NCBI GenBank assembly: GCA_028283605.1
Contig: JAPWKH010000014.1
Location: 186,001 to 250,000, forward strand
Origin: Arachidicoccus sp.
GTDB lineage: Bacteria > Bacteroidota > Bacteroidia > Chitinophagales > Chitinophagaceae
Length of the DNA stretch: 64,000 nt
Direction of reading: 5' to 3'
Positions within the stretch are counted from its first letter, which is position 1. Every line of letters begins with the position of its first letter. A program made the position numbers and the translations under genes. Shown here in pieces: positions 10,577 through 19,864 of the stretch. A model generated the notes under the pieces. That model worked only from the letters and a program-made list of their open reading frames with translations, did no database searches and had not been told where the DNA came from.

Positions 10577-10751
10577 AAATAATTTCTTTTCGATGCTGCA
10601 AAGTTATCTGCACTGCAATAAACAAATCTGCACAATCCTTTCTATATGTAGCAGTATTATACCATGACTTATGAACCCGAATTTTTAAGTAATTTTGTAT
10701 TAGCAAAAAGCTGTTCTACTTCAGCTTAAATGATAACACAAAAGAAGAAGT

Positions 10752-11624
10752 ATGAGTAACCTTTTAACAACGAACGTGGACAGAAAACAAAGTTTTGCGA
10801 TGGATTCATTCGAGTTATCTGTTCTAGAAACTTTTGAAAAAGCAACTGTACGTCAAGTATTTCCAGAACCTATATTCTACAATTTATTACGAGGCAAAAA
10901 AATAATGACATTCGGGAATGAAAATTCTTTTGATTTCTTGCCCGGCAAAACAATGATTGTGCCTGCAAAGATGCAAATGGAAGTTTTTTTTCCAGAATCA
11001 TCCCATCAAAATCCTACGGAATGTCTCTCGCTGACCATTGACCGTTTTAAAATAGCAGAATCGCTGGCGCTTCTTAATGAAAGATATCCTCGACTTGACG
11101 GAAGGCTTTGGCAGTTATCCATGAAAAACTACAGTCTTATAAATAGTGTTGAGATAAGCAAACTAATCTTTAAGTTGTATAAACTGGCTCCGCAAAATTC
11201 GCAGGAAGCGCGTATCATTGCTGAATTGACGCTTACTGAAATTCTCATATTATTATTTCAAAACCAGAATCTTACCGAAGATGAGGCGCTTAATGCTTCG
11301 GTAAGTGGCAGCACCTTGCAACATTTATTGGTTTTTATTCATGATAACCTTGACTGTAATCTTACGATAAGCATGCTTGCAAAACAAACTTCGATGAGCA
11401 ACACCTCTCTCTTTCGAATATTTAAGAAAGAATTTAATGTATCTCCCGTTGAATACATAAATAAAGCGCGTATAAATAAGGCGAAACAATTGCTCAAAAA
11501 CTGTCCAGATATGAACATATCTGCTATATCCTATGCGGTAGGATTTAACAACCCCAACTATTTTACGCGTACTTTCAAACAGCATAATCTTATCAGCCCG
11601 ATGGATTTCAGAAAACAATTATAG
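10752..11624 (+). CDS. AraC-family transcriptional regulator, divergent from hxlB-hxlA
   Basis: C-terminal HTH LAKQTSMSNTSLFRIFKKEFNVSPVEYINKARINKAKQLL...ISYAVGFNNPNYFTRTFKQHNLISPMDFRKQ. Confidence 0.92.
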   Translation: MSNLLTTNVDRKQSFAMDSFELSVLETFEKATVRQVFPEPIFYNLLRGKKIMTFGNENSFDFLPGKTMIVPAKMQMEVFFPESSHQNPTECLSLTIDRFKIAESLALLNERYPRLDGRLWQLSMKNYSLINSVEISKLIFKLYKLAPQNSQEARIIAELTLTEILILLFQNQNLTEDEALNASVSGSTLQHLLVFIHDNLDCNLTISMLAKQTSMSNTSLFRIFKKEFNVSPVEYINKARINKAKQLLKNCPDMNISAISYAVGFNNPNYFTRTFKQHNLISPMDFRKQL

Positions 11625-12286
11625 AATTACATTATGATGGGTGCTATAATCTGCAATATCTCTACCGGTTCATCATACGCATTGATACAGCTATGAGATA
11701 ATTGCTGCCGGTTATTTAGAAGAATGCGCAAACACATAATTATTCTTTTTTAAATATGTTGCAATTTATACCATGGTCGATTAATGTGGGTGATTAAATT
11801 CCTTAATCCATTGTTTGCCCTAACAGTTTATATTATGAAACAATATAGATATTACTCTTGTTGCCTTAAATTAAGAACTTAAAAAATAAGATAAATTCCG
11901 AACGGCACTGCGCGTTTTGACCGTTTTTGAAAGAAATGACCACTTGCGTGCAAGTATCCTGCCATTATCCCTTACGGAAATTGCGCAAACATAGAACCTA
12001 CTTATTTTTGCCAGAGATTTAGAGGAGGATTAAAAGCAAAAAGCGACTTAAGATGTATTGTTTCTTATTTTATTTGTCGTGAGCGGTGTAAAGTTGAGCA
12101 TTCGGAATTACAAATTCAGAATAGCGTGGCTGTATGATTTTGTTGGTGCGCTACTGCAACACCATCAACGGCGAAAAAGCTAACTGCTTATCAGAAATAT
12201 TTTATGGTAATTATACCTGTACTAATAGCCAAACGATAAATTCTTTTACTTATTACCATGCATTGCCGAAGCGAATGTGTATACTT

Positions 12287-12898
12287 TTATAATTCAGTTG
12301 TGGTCAGCCCGAATTTTTGCTTAAAAGAAAAATAAAAATGAGATAAATTCTCAAAGCCTAAATCAATATAAAAATTTGCTGGTTTTTCCTTTTTCTGTTT
12401 GATGCGGTACATTGCTTCGTCAAGCCGTCTTTCCCTCAACCATTGTTTAGGCGTAGTATTGAAAACCTTGGCAAAGTCTCTTTTAAAAGACGATATGCTT
12501 CTCCCCGTAAGTTTTGCAAATTCCTCTATAGGAACATTGAACATATAATTTTGGTTCATGAATTCTTCCAAATCCATTTTATATGGTTCAGAAAAATCAA
12601 ATAAGACGTTCTTTAAAGCAGAATTGCTTTGAAGCAACAATTCAATAGCTTCTCTTATTTTTAAGTTTGCAAGTTTGGGCGTAGCTTCTTTTGTTTTGTT
12701 GATATAAGGACTGAGGGAAAGAAAATAAGCATTCAAAAAATCGTCGGGTTCAAAAAATAACTTCTCTTTTGTGCCGTGTCGACTGTCAATGACAATTTTG
12801 TTCTCTAATGCATACTGACGAAGTGTCTCGGCATCCAAAGTGATAGAAATAAATTGATATTTACCCGATTTTGAAGGGTACTTAATTGTACGTATCAA
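12287..12898 (-). CDS. AraC-family transcriptional regulator
   Basis: FAKLTGRSISSFKRDFAKVFNTTPKQWLRERRLDEAMYRI...LGFENLSHFYFSFKQKFGLTTTEL. Confidence 0.85.
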   Translation of the reverse strand: MIRTIKYPSKSGKYQFISITLDAETLRQYALENKIVIDSRHGTKEKLFFEPDDFLNAYFLSLSPYINKTKEATPKLANLKIREAIELLLQSNSALKNVLFDFSEPYKMDLEEFMNQNYMFNVPIEEFAKLTGRSISSFKRDFAKVFNTTPKQWLRERRLDEAMYRIKQKKEKPANFYIDLGFENLSHFYFSFKQKFGLTTTEL

Positions 12899-12913
12899 CT
12901 GATTTTTCCTAAC

Positions 12914-13052
12914 CTATACGATAGTATTTTCTCTGATGACGATATTTCCATCTGCATAAGAAGCATGGGTTTCGCCCGATAACTGAAACCCTAAAAAATG
13001 CTCGGGTATAACTCTTCATACCCTCTGTATTTTTCAAATGCACAGGAATAAA
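12914..13052 (-). pseudogene. Degenerate coding remnant, family not recognised
   Basis: Minus-strand reading TNWFIPVHLKNTEGMK [frameshift] RVIPEHFLGFQLSGETHASYADGNIVIRENTIV*; protein-like but split over two frames with no start. Confidence 0.35.
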
Positions 13053-13060
13053 CCAGTTTG

Positions 13061-13638
13061 TCAAATATGATCTTCTGTTTCTTTCGGATGGACATTTCTG
13101 AAGTTGGAATGATCATCCAATGCAACGTTTACAATACATTCAGCCATTGATTGCGGGTCTAACTGATGTTTCAGCGAGTCCGCTGCTCCGGCAAATGCCG
13201 CAGACGATGTGAAGTTTTTCTTCGGATCATACCAGCGAAAAATAGAATCCACACCGCGATCGTTAAAACCCGCACCGAATACACCAGGATTACATTTAGC
13301 AATCTTAATATTGAAATCAGCCAGCTCTGTTTTCAAGCCTTCGGCAATGGCTTCCATTGCATGTTTGGATGAGCAATATGCTGCAACGTAAGGAACCGTC
13401 CAAAGTCCGCCCATAGAAATAGTGAATACAATTTTGGCCGCTTTCTTTTGGTCTACCCATTTTTTGATAAAACCTTGTGCTAATTGTAATCCGCCGAAAA
13501 CATTGACATCAAGCATATAGCGGATTAAATCCAAAGGTTGTTCGGCAATAGGGCCGCCTTCCATAATGCCCGCATTGCTGATAAGAATATCAATGTCGTA
13601 TTTGTTGACGATGTAGTCAATATCACGCGTGTTGGCTA
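13061..13638 (-). pseudogene. SDR-family oxidoreductase, 5'-truncated by IS630 copy 1
   Basis: Retains NNAG-type motif (ISNAGIMEGG) and YCSSKHAMEAIAEGLK active site but lacks the N-terminal GxxxGIG NAD(P)-binding motif; ORF runs into the IS left end at 13639. Confidence 0.8.
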
Positions 13639-14533
13639 TAGTTAAATCATAATAATTTGTCACATTATTTGTATTTTTGTATTATGTCGTATTCTATAGA
13701 TTTCCGCAAACAATTATTTAAGATTAAGCGTCAGGAAAATCTCACATTTCAAGAAACTGCAGAAAGATTTGGTATTCCCATAAGGACGTTGTTTAGATGG
13801 CAAAAATGTATAAATCCTAAAACAAAGCGGAACAAACCTTCAACAAAAATAGATATGGAAGCATTGCGAAAAGATGTTGAGCAACATCCGGATCATTATC
13901 AATATGAGAGAGCGAGGAAGTTTGGGGTAGGGCAAAGCACGATATTTTATGCCCTAAAGCGTTTGGGAATCAGTTGTAAAAAAAACGCTGTTTCATCCCA
14001 AAGCAGATGAACTCTCCAGGCTTATCTTCCAACTTAAATTATTGCGCTATGAGCGGATCGAAAAAAGACCTGTTGTTTATTTAGATGAAAGTGGGTTTTC
14101 GGCAGATGCGCCCAGAGGAAATGGCTACAGTCAAAAAGGAAAGAAATGTTATGGCTGTAAAGACTGGCACGCAAGAGGAAGGCTAAACGCTATCGGAGCG
14201 ATAACAAACTTCAAGCTACTCAATGTATGTTTATTTGATTGTAACATAGATGCCGATGTATTCTATGGCTGGCTTACACAGCAATTATTACCTGCTATTG
14301 CTCCAAACTCGGTTATTGTACTTGACAATGCAACATTTCACAAGCGGGATGATGCTTTGCGGGCTGTGCAAAAGCAAGGACATATTTTGGAGTTTCTTCC
14401 ACCTTACAGCCCCGACCTTAATCCAATAGAAAAGAAATGGGCACAGGCCAAAAGTATCAGAAGGAAATTTGGATGTACTCCTGAAGAACTTTTTATTTAC
14501 ACTGATTTATGACGGGTTATTCTGATTTAACTA
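13639..14533 (+). mobile_element. IS630-family insertion sequence, copy 1 (895 bp)
   Basis: Terminal inverted repeats TAGTTAAATCA(T)AATAA / TTATTCTGATTTAACTA, flanking TA (13637-13638 and 14534-14535), DDE transposase; same length as copy 2. Confidence 0.93.
13684..14512 (+). CDS. IS630-family transposase, two overlapping frames (orfA 13684-14010; orfB frame through 14512)
   Basis: HTH ETAERFGIPIRTLFRWQKC; after a +1 shift at A8 (13978-13985) frame 2 reads KKTLFHPKADELSRLIFQLKLLRYERIEKRPVVYLDESGF...VIVLDNATFHK...LPPYSPDLNPIEKKW. Confidence 0.88.
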
Positions 14534-14535
14534 TA

Positions 14536-14650
14536 TGCTACACGTCAACGGTAAAAGCAGTAGTCTTTCCGTAATTGACCCTAATAATGAAAAGTTATTC
14601 ATACCGTTCAACTTGGTGGCAAACCTGAAACAATCGCCTTTGACGTTAAA
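14536..14650 (+). pseudogene. Remnant of a YVTN/YncE-type beta-propeller repeat protein
   Basis: Two frames give MLHVNGKSSSLSVIDPNNEK then VIHTVQLGGKPETIAFDVKG, which join into one propeller repeat across a frameshift. Confidence 0.5.
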
Positions 14651-15343
14651 GGAATCCTTCTGCCGAACACATGACTGCCGATGAACTTTATTGCTACACT
14701 GGCAAAAGCTTTCTGGTTTCCGCTATCGATCATCAGGCTTGTTATATCGGTTTTAAGCTGCTTTATGCTAATGCTGCCCGTCTCTCAAAAAACTCATCGT
14801 CTTCTAAACTTTTAATGACTTTTGTTTACTTTAAAATAGCATTGGCATAACTTAATGCTGTTTCAAATTAGTCTTTGGTAACTTTATTTGGGCTGTTAAA
14901 ATTTGAGGCATCTGATCAATTAACATATAGCCCATTATTTTTTGTATCGTTTGCTTTTTTAAGCCAATCGAAAAAAGCAGTTTTTTCTATTTCCGGAATA
15001 TTTATCTCACGGAATGGAATATTTAAAAAGTACCCCATTCTTTGAACCTGATTTTCTCAATAGATAAATGTTTTTCTTCTAATACCTTTCCGGAAGCTTT
15101 ATGAAGAAGATAATCTTGAAAGCCGGTTAGAAGTTTTCCGAAACAGCTTGTTCGAACTCTTTTATCAGGTCCATGTTTCTTTAGGTGAGTTCTGAATATA
15201 GAATCGCTGTTTGCCAGATTTACTTCTTTGTCCGCAAATAAAGTATTGTCTGCAAAATAAGTTTGCACGACTTGGTGTTTCATTAATTCTTCAATACCTA
15301 AATCTGTTGAGAAATAGCAAATTCGAACATGTAATAAATACAC
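14650..15343 (-). pseudogene. Degenerate minus-strand gene with several frameshifts and stops, family not recognised
   Basis: 106-aa ORF (15023-15343) continues after a frameshift as WGYFLNIPFREINIPEIEKTAFFDWLKKANDTKNNG..., then ...KSLEDDEFFE[fs]TGSISIKQLKTDITSLMIDSGNQKAFASVAIKFIGSH. Confidence 0.5.
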
Positions 15344-15423
15344 GTACAGCGGTAAAAAATCACAAGAAGATCTGTATTGTTACCATCGTTTAAAATTCTA
15401 TACATGAAAATTATACAATTAGC

Positions 15424-17976
15424 TTATTTTAAATATATTTCATTTATATTTCGACTTGATGCCTGTTCTGCCTGAATTTTTACATCATCGGGCTTTGCGC
15501 CATATTCATCATAAATTACAACTTCGTTGCTGCCTTCTTTCAGCCATGCTTCAGGAATATATAAACTATTGATAGGTACTGTTTCTGGAAATGCGCCTAA
15601 ATTGTGTCCATTCACCCAGATGAAGCCGTGCGAGAGCCCATCAATGGTAACTCGCCAAATTGGATGCTCATTCGAGTTTGAATTTTTCATTTCAAAATAA
15701 TTTTTAAAAAATGTCGGTCTGTCAAAGGTGTCGGAAGAGGAAACCGACTTCCATCCGTCGGTTGAAGCAAATTCTCCAGGGCCGCCTTTTAGTTTCCAAT
15801 TCAACAATTTAAATTCTTTATTGCCGTCAAGCGTTATTTTCCCTGCAATGCCTTTTGGATTTGCCTTTGCAAGTTCCCGCGTAAAATTGTACAATTTGTC
15901 TCTTCCATCATGCGCCGTATAAATTGTTAATTGATGATGCCCGGCAGTTGTTACAAACGAAAGATTTTTCAATCCGCCTGCTGTCACCTTTTCCCCATCA
16001 ACAAAAACGATAAAACGATTACCCCCTTTTTCAATATTCAACTTATACTCTCCAGTAGAATCTACATCAAAATTTGTTCTATACCATGCATCTTCACTCA
16101 AGTCTCCGTCAGCTCCCATTTCGAGCGGGTTTTGGTTTGTGAGCCATTTACTATCATCAAAACCGGGTTGCGCAGGTGCGGAAGCGTCTTTAGCCTGCCA
16201 AGTTGAGAGACTTAATTCCGCTGTATGATTGATGGCAGGGAAAATATTCTGTAAGTTTACGGTTGCTTTATCACCGTATACCCAAACTTGTTTTTCAATA
16301 TCACCACGATTCCAAAACTGTTCTGTTTCAAATTGCAAATGTTTTTCTGCCATTTGTATGTCACCAATGTATTGAGGTCCTACAATAATTTTATTAAGCC
16401 TATTTTCATCGATAAACCAAGTATGGTCTGAAAGTTCTGCATTCAACGTGAGCACACGAATGGTTATATTGTCGTCTTTGAAACTATATTCAATAGGTTT
16501 TTTGGCATGAAACGACCACTTTAGTTTTAATATATTATTTTCTTTTTCGAATGCATTATTTCCTTCTTTTACAATTGCATTTCCATTTACAGAAAACCAT
16601 ATCTCTCCTGCGGAATTTGATTGCCCGTATACAACAATTGTTTTTGTATTTCCTTCTTGTTGAATGCCCAGTATTCTCGTAACTGCCCAGTTAATAGAAA
16701 CATTTTTTGTCAAAGAAAAATTATGAATTATCGGTATAAATTCCCAACGATTAAGTATCAATGTTCCGTTCGATGGCAATAGCTGATTATTTATTTTCAC
16801 TTGAGTTATTGTGTTTATGCTATCGGGATTTTCAAGGAAAATAATATCGCCTGCATTGCTTGCACGTGTATTTGTAATGACAGACTTATTTATTGCGAAA
16901 TCTCCTGACAGCGAATCCGTTCCTATACTGTTTTCTAAAATATCCTGAAAACTTCTTGCAAATAGCGCATTCCGTTTGAATTGATAATAAATTGGACGCA
17001 AATCTCCGGTTTGTCCAACCGCCGCTCCATAGTCATAAGAAGCAGCATCTTCATGACCGTTGGTATAGCCAAAGTTTGTACCGCCGTGTGCCATGTAGTA
17101 ATTATATCCATTACCACCATGGGATATTATTTTCCACGTTCTATTGCCATACTCATCGGCGTCTCTCTGAGTTGAACCATAAAGATTATACCAAACGCTC
17201 CAAAATTCTGTTGTAAACCAAGGATTAGGTCGAGCCGAATCATCCAAGTTCATTTTCTTTCCTGCAGGGTCGCTGCCATGATTCAATCCGCTGAAAAAAT
17301 ACGGGACTTCCAAACCTAATGAAAGCGCCGTTTTTTGCAAATGCTCAAAATATTCATTAGGAATATAAGTTCCCCATGATAAAGGATGTTCATTCTCCAA
17401 TTGAACCAATACAACAGCGCCGCCATGATTGATTTGATTTTTTGCAACAATTGGAATGAGCTTTGCAAAGAACCTGTCGACATATTTCTCAAATTCCGCA
17501 TTCGGGGAACGTACAACCACGCCAGGCTTGAACTTCAGCCAGTGAGGATAACCGCCTAAATCCCACTCGGCACAATAATATGGACCAACTCTTACTATTG
17601 CGTACATATCCAACTTATGTACTTCTTGTAAAAAAGCATTCAAATCATGGTCGCCGCTGAAATCGAATTTTCCTTCTTCCGGCTCATGAAAATTCCAGAA
17701 TGTATAAATTTCAATGCAATCAAACCCTGCTCTCTTTAATCGTAATAATCTATCATGCCACAATTCATGTGGAATGCGTGCATATTCTAATCCTGCAGAA
17801 GCCAGAAATGTTCTTTTGCCCTTAATGATAAATCCGCGTGAATCAAAATTGATATATGGCTTTGCTGCCGCAGCCGCAGGAAAAATGTGGTCGTTGGACT
17901 GCGCAAAGCCATTGGAAAAAAGGCTTATAAAAATAGCCGTTGCCAAAGCGATTTTATTTAAAAATAATTTCTTCAT
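15424..17976 (-). CDS. Glycoside hydrolase family 35 beta-galactosidase, 850 aa
   Basis: GH35 motifs YTFWNFHEPEEGKFDF, RVGPYYCAEWDLGGYPHWL, VQLENEH, TTEFWSVW, MAHGGTNFGYTNG; signal peptide. Confidence 0.92.
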   Translation of the reverse strand: MKKLFLNKIALATAIFISLFSNGFAQSNDHIFPAAAAAKPYINFDSRGFIIKGKRTFLASAGLEYARIPHELWHDRLLRLKRAGFDCIEIYTFWNFHEPEEGKFDFSGDHDLNAFLQEVHKLDMYAIVRVGPYYCAEWDLGGYPHWLKFKPGVVVRSPNAEFEKYVDRFFAKLIPIVAKNQINHGGAVVLVQLENEHPLSWGTYIPNEYFEHLQKTALSLGLEVPYFFSGLNHGSDPAGKKMNLDDSARPNPWFTTEFWSVWYNLYGSTQRDADEYGNRTWKIISHGGNGYNYYMAHGGTNFGYTNGHEDAASYDYGAAVGQTGDLRPIYYQFKRNALFARSFQDILENSIGTDSLSGDFAINKSVITNTRASNAGDIIFLENPDSINTITQVKINNQLLPSNGTLILNRWEFIPIIHNFSLTKNVSINWAVTRILGIQQEGNTKTIVVYGQSNSAGEIWFSVNGNAIVKEGNNAFEKENNILKLKWSFHAKKPIEYSFKDDNITIRVLTLNAELSDHTWFIDENRLNKIIVGPQYIGDIQMAEKHLQFETEQFWNRGDIEKQVWVYGDKATVNLQNIFPAINHTAELSLSTWQAKDASAPAQPGFDDSKWLTNQNPLEMGADGDLSEDAWYRTNFDVDSTGEYKLNIEKGGNRFIVFVDGEKVTAGGLKNLSFVTTAGHHQLTIYTAHDGRDKLYNFTRELAKANPKGIAGKITLDGNKEFKLLNWKLKGGPGEFASTDGWKSVSSSDTFDRPTFFKNYFEMKNSNSNEHPIWRVTIDGLSHGFIWVNGHNLGAFPETVPINSLYIPEAWLKEGSNEVVIYDEYGAKPDDVKIQAEQASSRNINEIYLK

Positions 17977-18013
17977 TATATAACTAATTTTTTAATTTAG
18001 ATAGGCTAAAATT

Positions 18014-19852
18014 TTATTGCAATTTGTTTAATACAGGCGTTTTAATTCCATTTAATTTATTTTGTTCGGGCTTTAATAATTCCAGCACTTCAATTTCATT
18101 ATTTCCCTTTTTCAGCCATTCCGCAGGAAGATAAATCGTTTGCTGCGGACCCACATACCAATAACGACCGAGATTATGACCATTTACCCACACAACGCCT
18201 TTGCCCCAATTCGTCATATCCAGATAAGTATCGTCAACGCTGTCCAAATCAAATGAACCTTTGCGTAAAACAGGAGCATTGCTTTCTGTAAAATTGTTGT
18301 TGAAATGAACGGAATGAATATCGCTGAAGGGAAGCGAATATTGTTGCCAATTAATCAGTTCCTTTCCGTCGAACAAGACAGCTTGTGTAATGCCTTTAAG
18401 ATTGTGTAAAAGATTAGGACCGAAATTTATTCGTCCTAAATTTTCTACTAAAATATCCAACGTATCTTTTCCTGCGGGAAAAGATATTTGCAAACTGTCT
18501 TTCCTGAAACGCCTGTCCGGCAAGCCTTTGCGCTTGCCGTTAATCATGATGACAGCGTAATCGCGCAAGTCTTTTATCTTCAGTAAACCGCTTTTCCCAC
18601 CTTCGATAATTGTTCTGTACAATACAAATCCGTAAGCCTGATGCAAATCTTCAAACGTCAACGGATGCACGCTTTCCACTGCTTTTGGAAGAATATTTAG
18701 AATGGAAACAGCACTGTCAAAATGAATATTATTGATTCCCTTCGTCGGCTTAATGGCAGATACAGGCGGCAATGTTTCGCCCTTCGGCAAATGCTTTTCG
18801 ATTATGGAACGAAATGCCCAAAACTTTGCCGTAGGATTTCCTGCTTCATCCAGCGGCGCATCGTAATCATAGCTGCTTACCTGTGGCTCAAAGGGCGTTG
18901 TATCTTTGTCATTCGCACCATTCATAAATCCTCTCGTAGTGCCGCCATGAAACATATACATATTAATAGACAACCCCGCACTCAATACCGCATCGAGCCG
19001 CTTTGCATACTCTTCCGCAGGCACAGTATGATGCTGTGTTCCCCACCAGTCAAACCATGCAGGATACCATTCTGAAATTAAGTATGGACCTTTGCCGTCA
19101 TGATATTTGTTGATGCTGTCTTTCACAGCAGCAGGATTATCCAATGCATTCATACCGGGAAGCAATCCCGGCAAATATCCTTTTGACATATCGGCTGGCG
19201 GGTCGCAAGTATAAAGTAATCCGTCAAAGCCTGCATCGCGAAACATTTTTTCATTTAAGGCAAGATAATCCTTGTCGCTGCCGTAAGAGCCGTATTCATT
19301 TTCAATTTGCACCATTAAAATATTTCCGCCATGATTGATTTGCAAAGGCGCGAGTTGCTTGCCTACTTCATTGATATATTTTTTATATTCTTTCAGATAT
19401 CGCTTTTCCTTGCTGCGCACCACCAATCCTTTTTCATTTTGCAGCCAATACGGGTAACCGCCAAATTCCCACTCGGCACACACATACGGACTTGGACGAA
19501 GAATGACCCACAAATCCTCGTCCTGCGCGGCTTTCACAAAAGCGGCGATATCATTATTACCTGTAAAATCGAACTTGCCTTTTTCCGGCTCGTTCACATT
19601 CCAGAACACATACGTGCTGATGGTATTCAATCCCATTGCTTTTGCCGCTTTCATGCGCGCGCGCCATGCTTCGCGCGGAATGCGCGGATAGTGCATTTCG
19701 CCGGAAATGATTTGAAAAGGTTTGCCGTCTAATAAAAATGCCGAATCGCTTAAAGCGAAACTATGCTGTTCTTTGCATGACTGAAATGAGCAACATAAAC
19801 CATAATAAATAACAAGTATTGATACAAGATGATTGATTTGTCTTAGCTTCAT
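18014..19852 (-). CDS. Glycoside hydrolase family 35 beta-galactosidase, 612 aa
   Basis: STYVFWNVNEPEKGKFDF, RPSPYVCAEWEFGGYPYWL, VQIENEYGSYG, LISEWYPAWFDWWG, MFHGGTTRGFMNGAN. Confidence 0.94.
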   Translation of the reverse strand: MKLRQINHLVSILVIYYGLCCSFQSCKEQHSFALSDSAFLLDGKPFQIISGEMHYPRIPREAWRARMKAAKAMGLNTISTYVFWNVNEPEKGKFDFTGNNDIAAFVKAAQDEDLWVILRPSPYVCAEWEFGGYPYWLQNEKGLVVRSKEKRYLKEYKKYINEVGKQLAPLQINHGGNILMVQIENEYGSYGSDKDYLALNEKMFRDAGFDGLLYTCDPPADMSKGYLPGLLPGMNALDNPAAVKDSINKYHDGKGPYLISEWYPAWFDWWGTQHHTVPAEEYAKRLDAVLSAGLSINMYMFHGGTTRGFMNGANDKDTTPFEPQVSSYDYDAPLDEAGNPTAKFWAFRSIIEKHLPKGETLPPVSAIKPTKGINNIHFDSAVSILNILPKAVESVHPLTFEDLHQAYGFVLYRTIIEGGKSGLLKIKDLRDYAVIMINGKRKGLPDRRFRKDSLQISFPAGKDTLDILVENLGRINFGPNLLHNLKGITQAVLFDGKELINWQQYSLPFSDIHSVHFNNNFTESNAPVLRKGSFDLDSVDDTYLDMTNWGKGVVWVNGHNLGRYWYVGPQQTIYLPAEWLKKGNNEIEVLELLKPEQNKLNGIKTPVLNKLQ

Positions 19853-19864
19853 AGTTAGTTTTAT

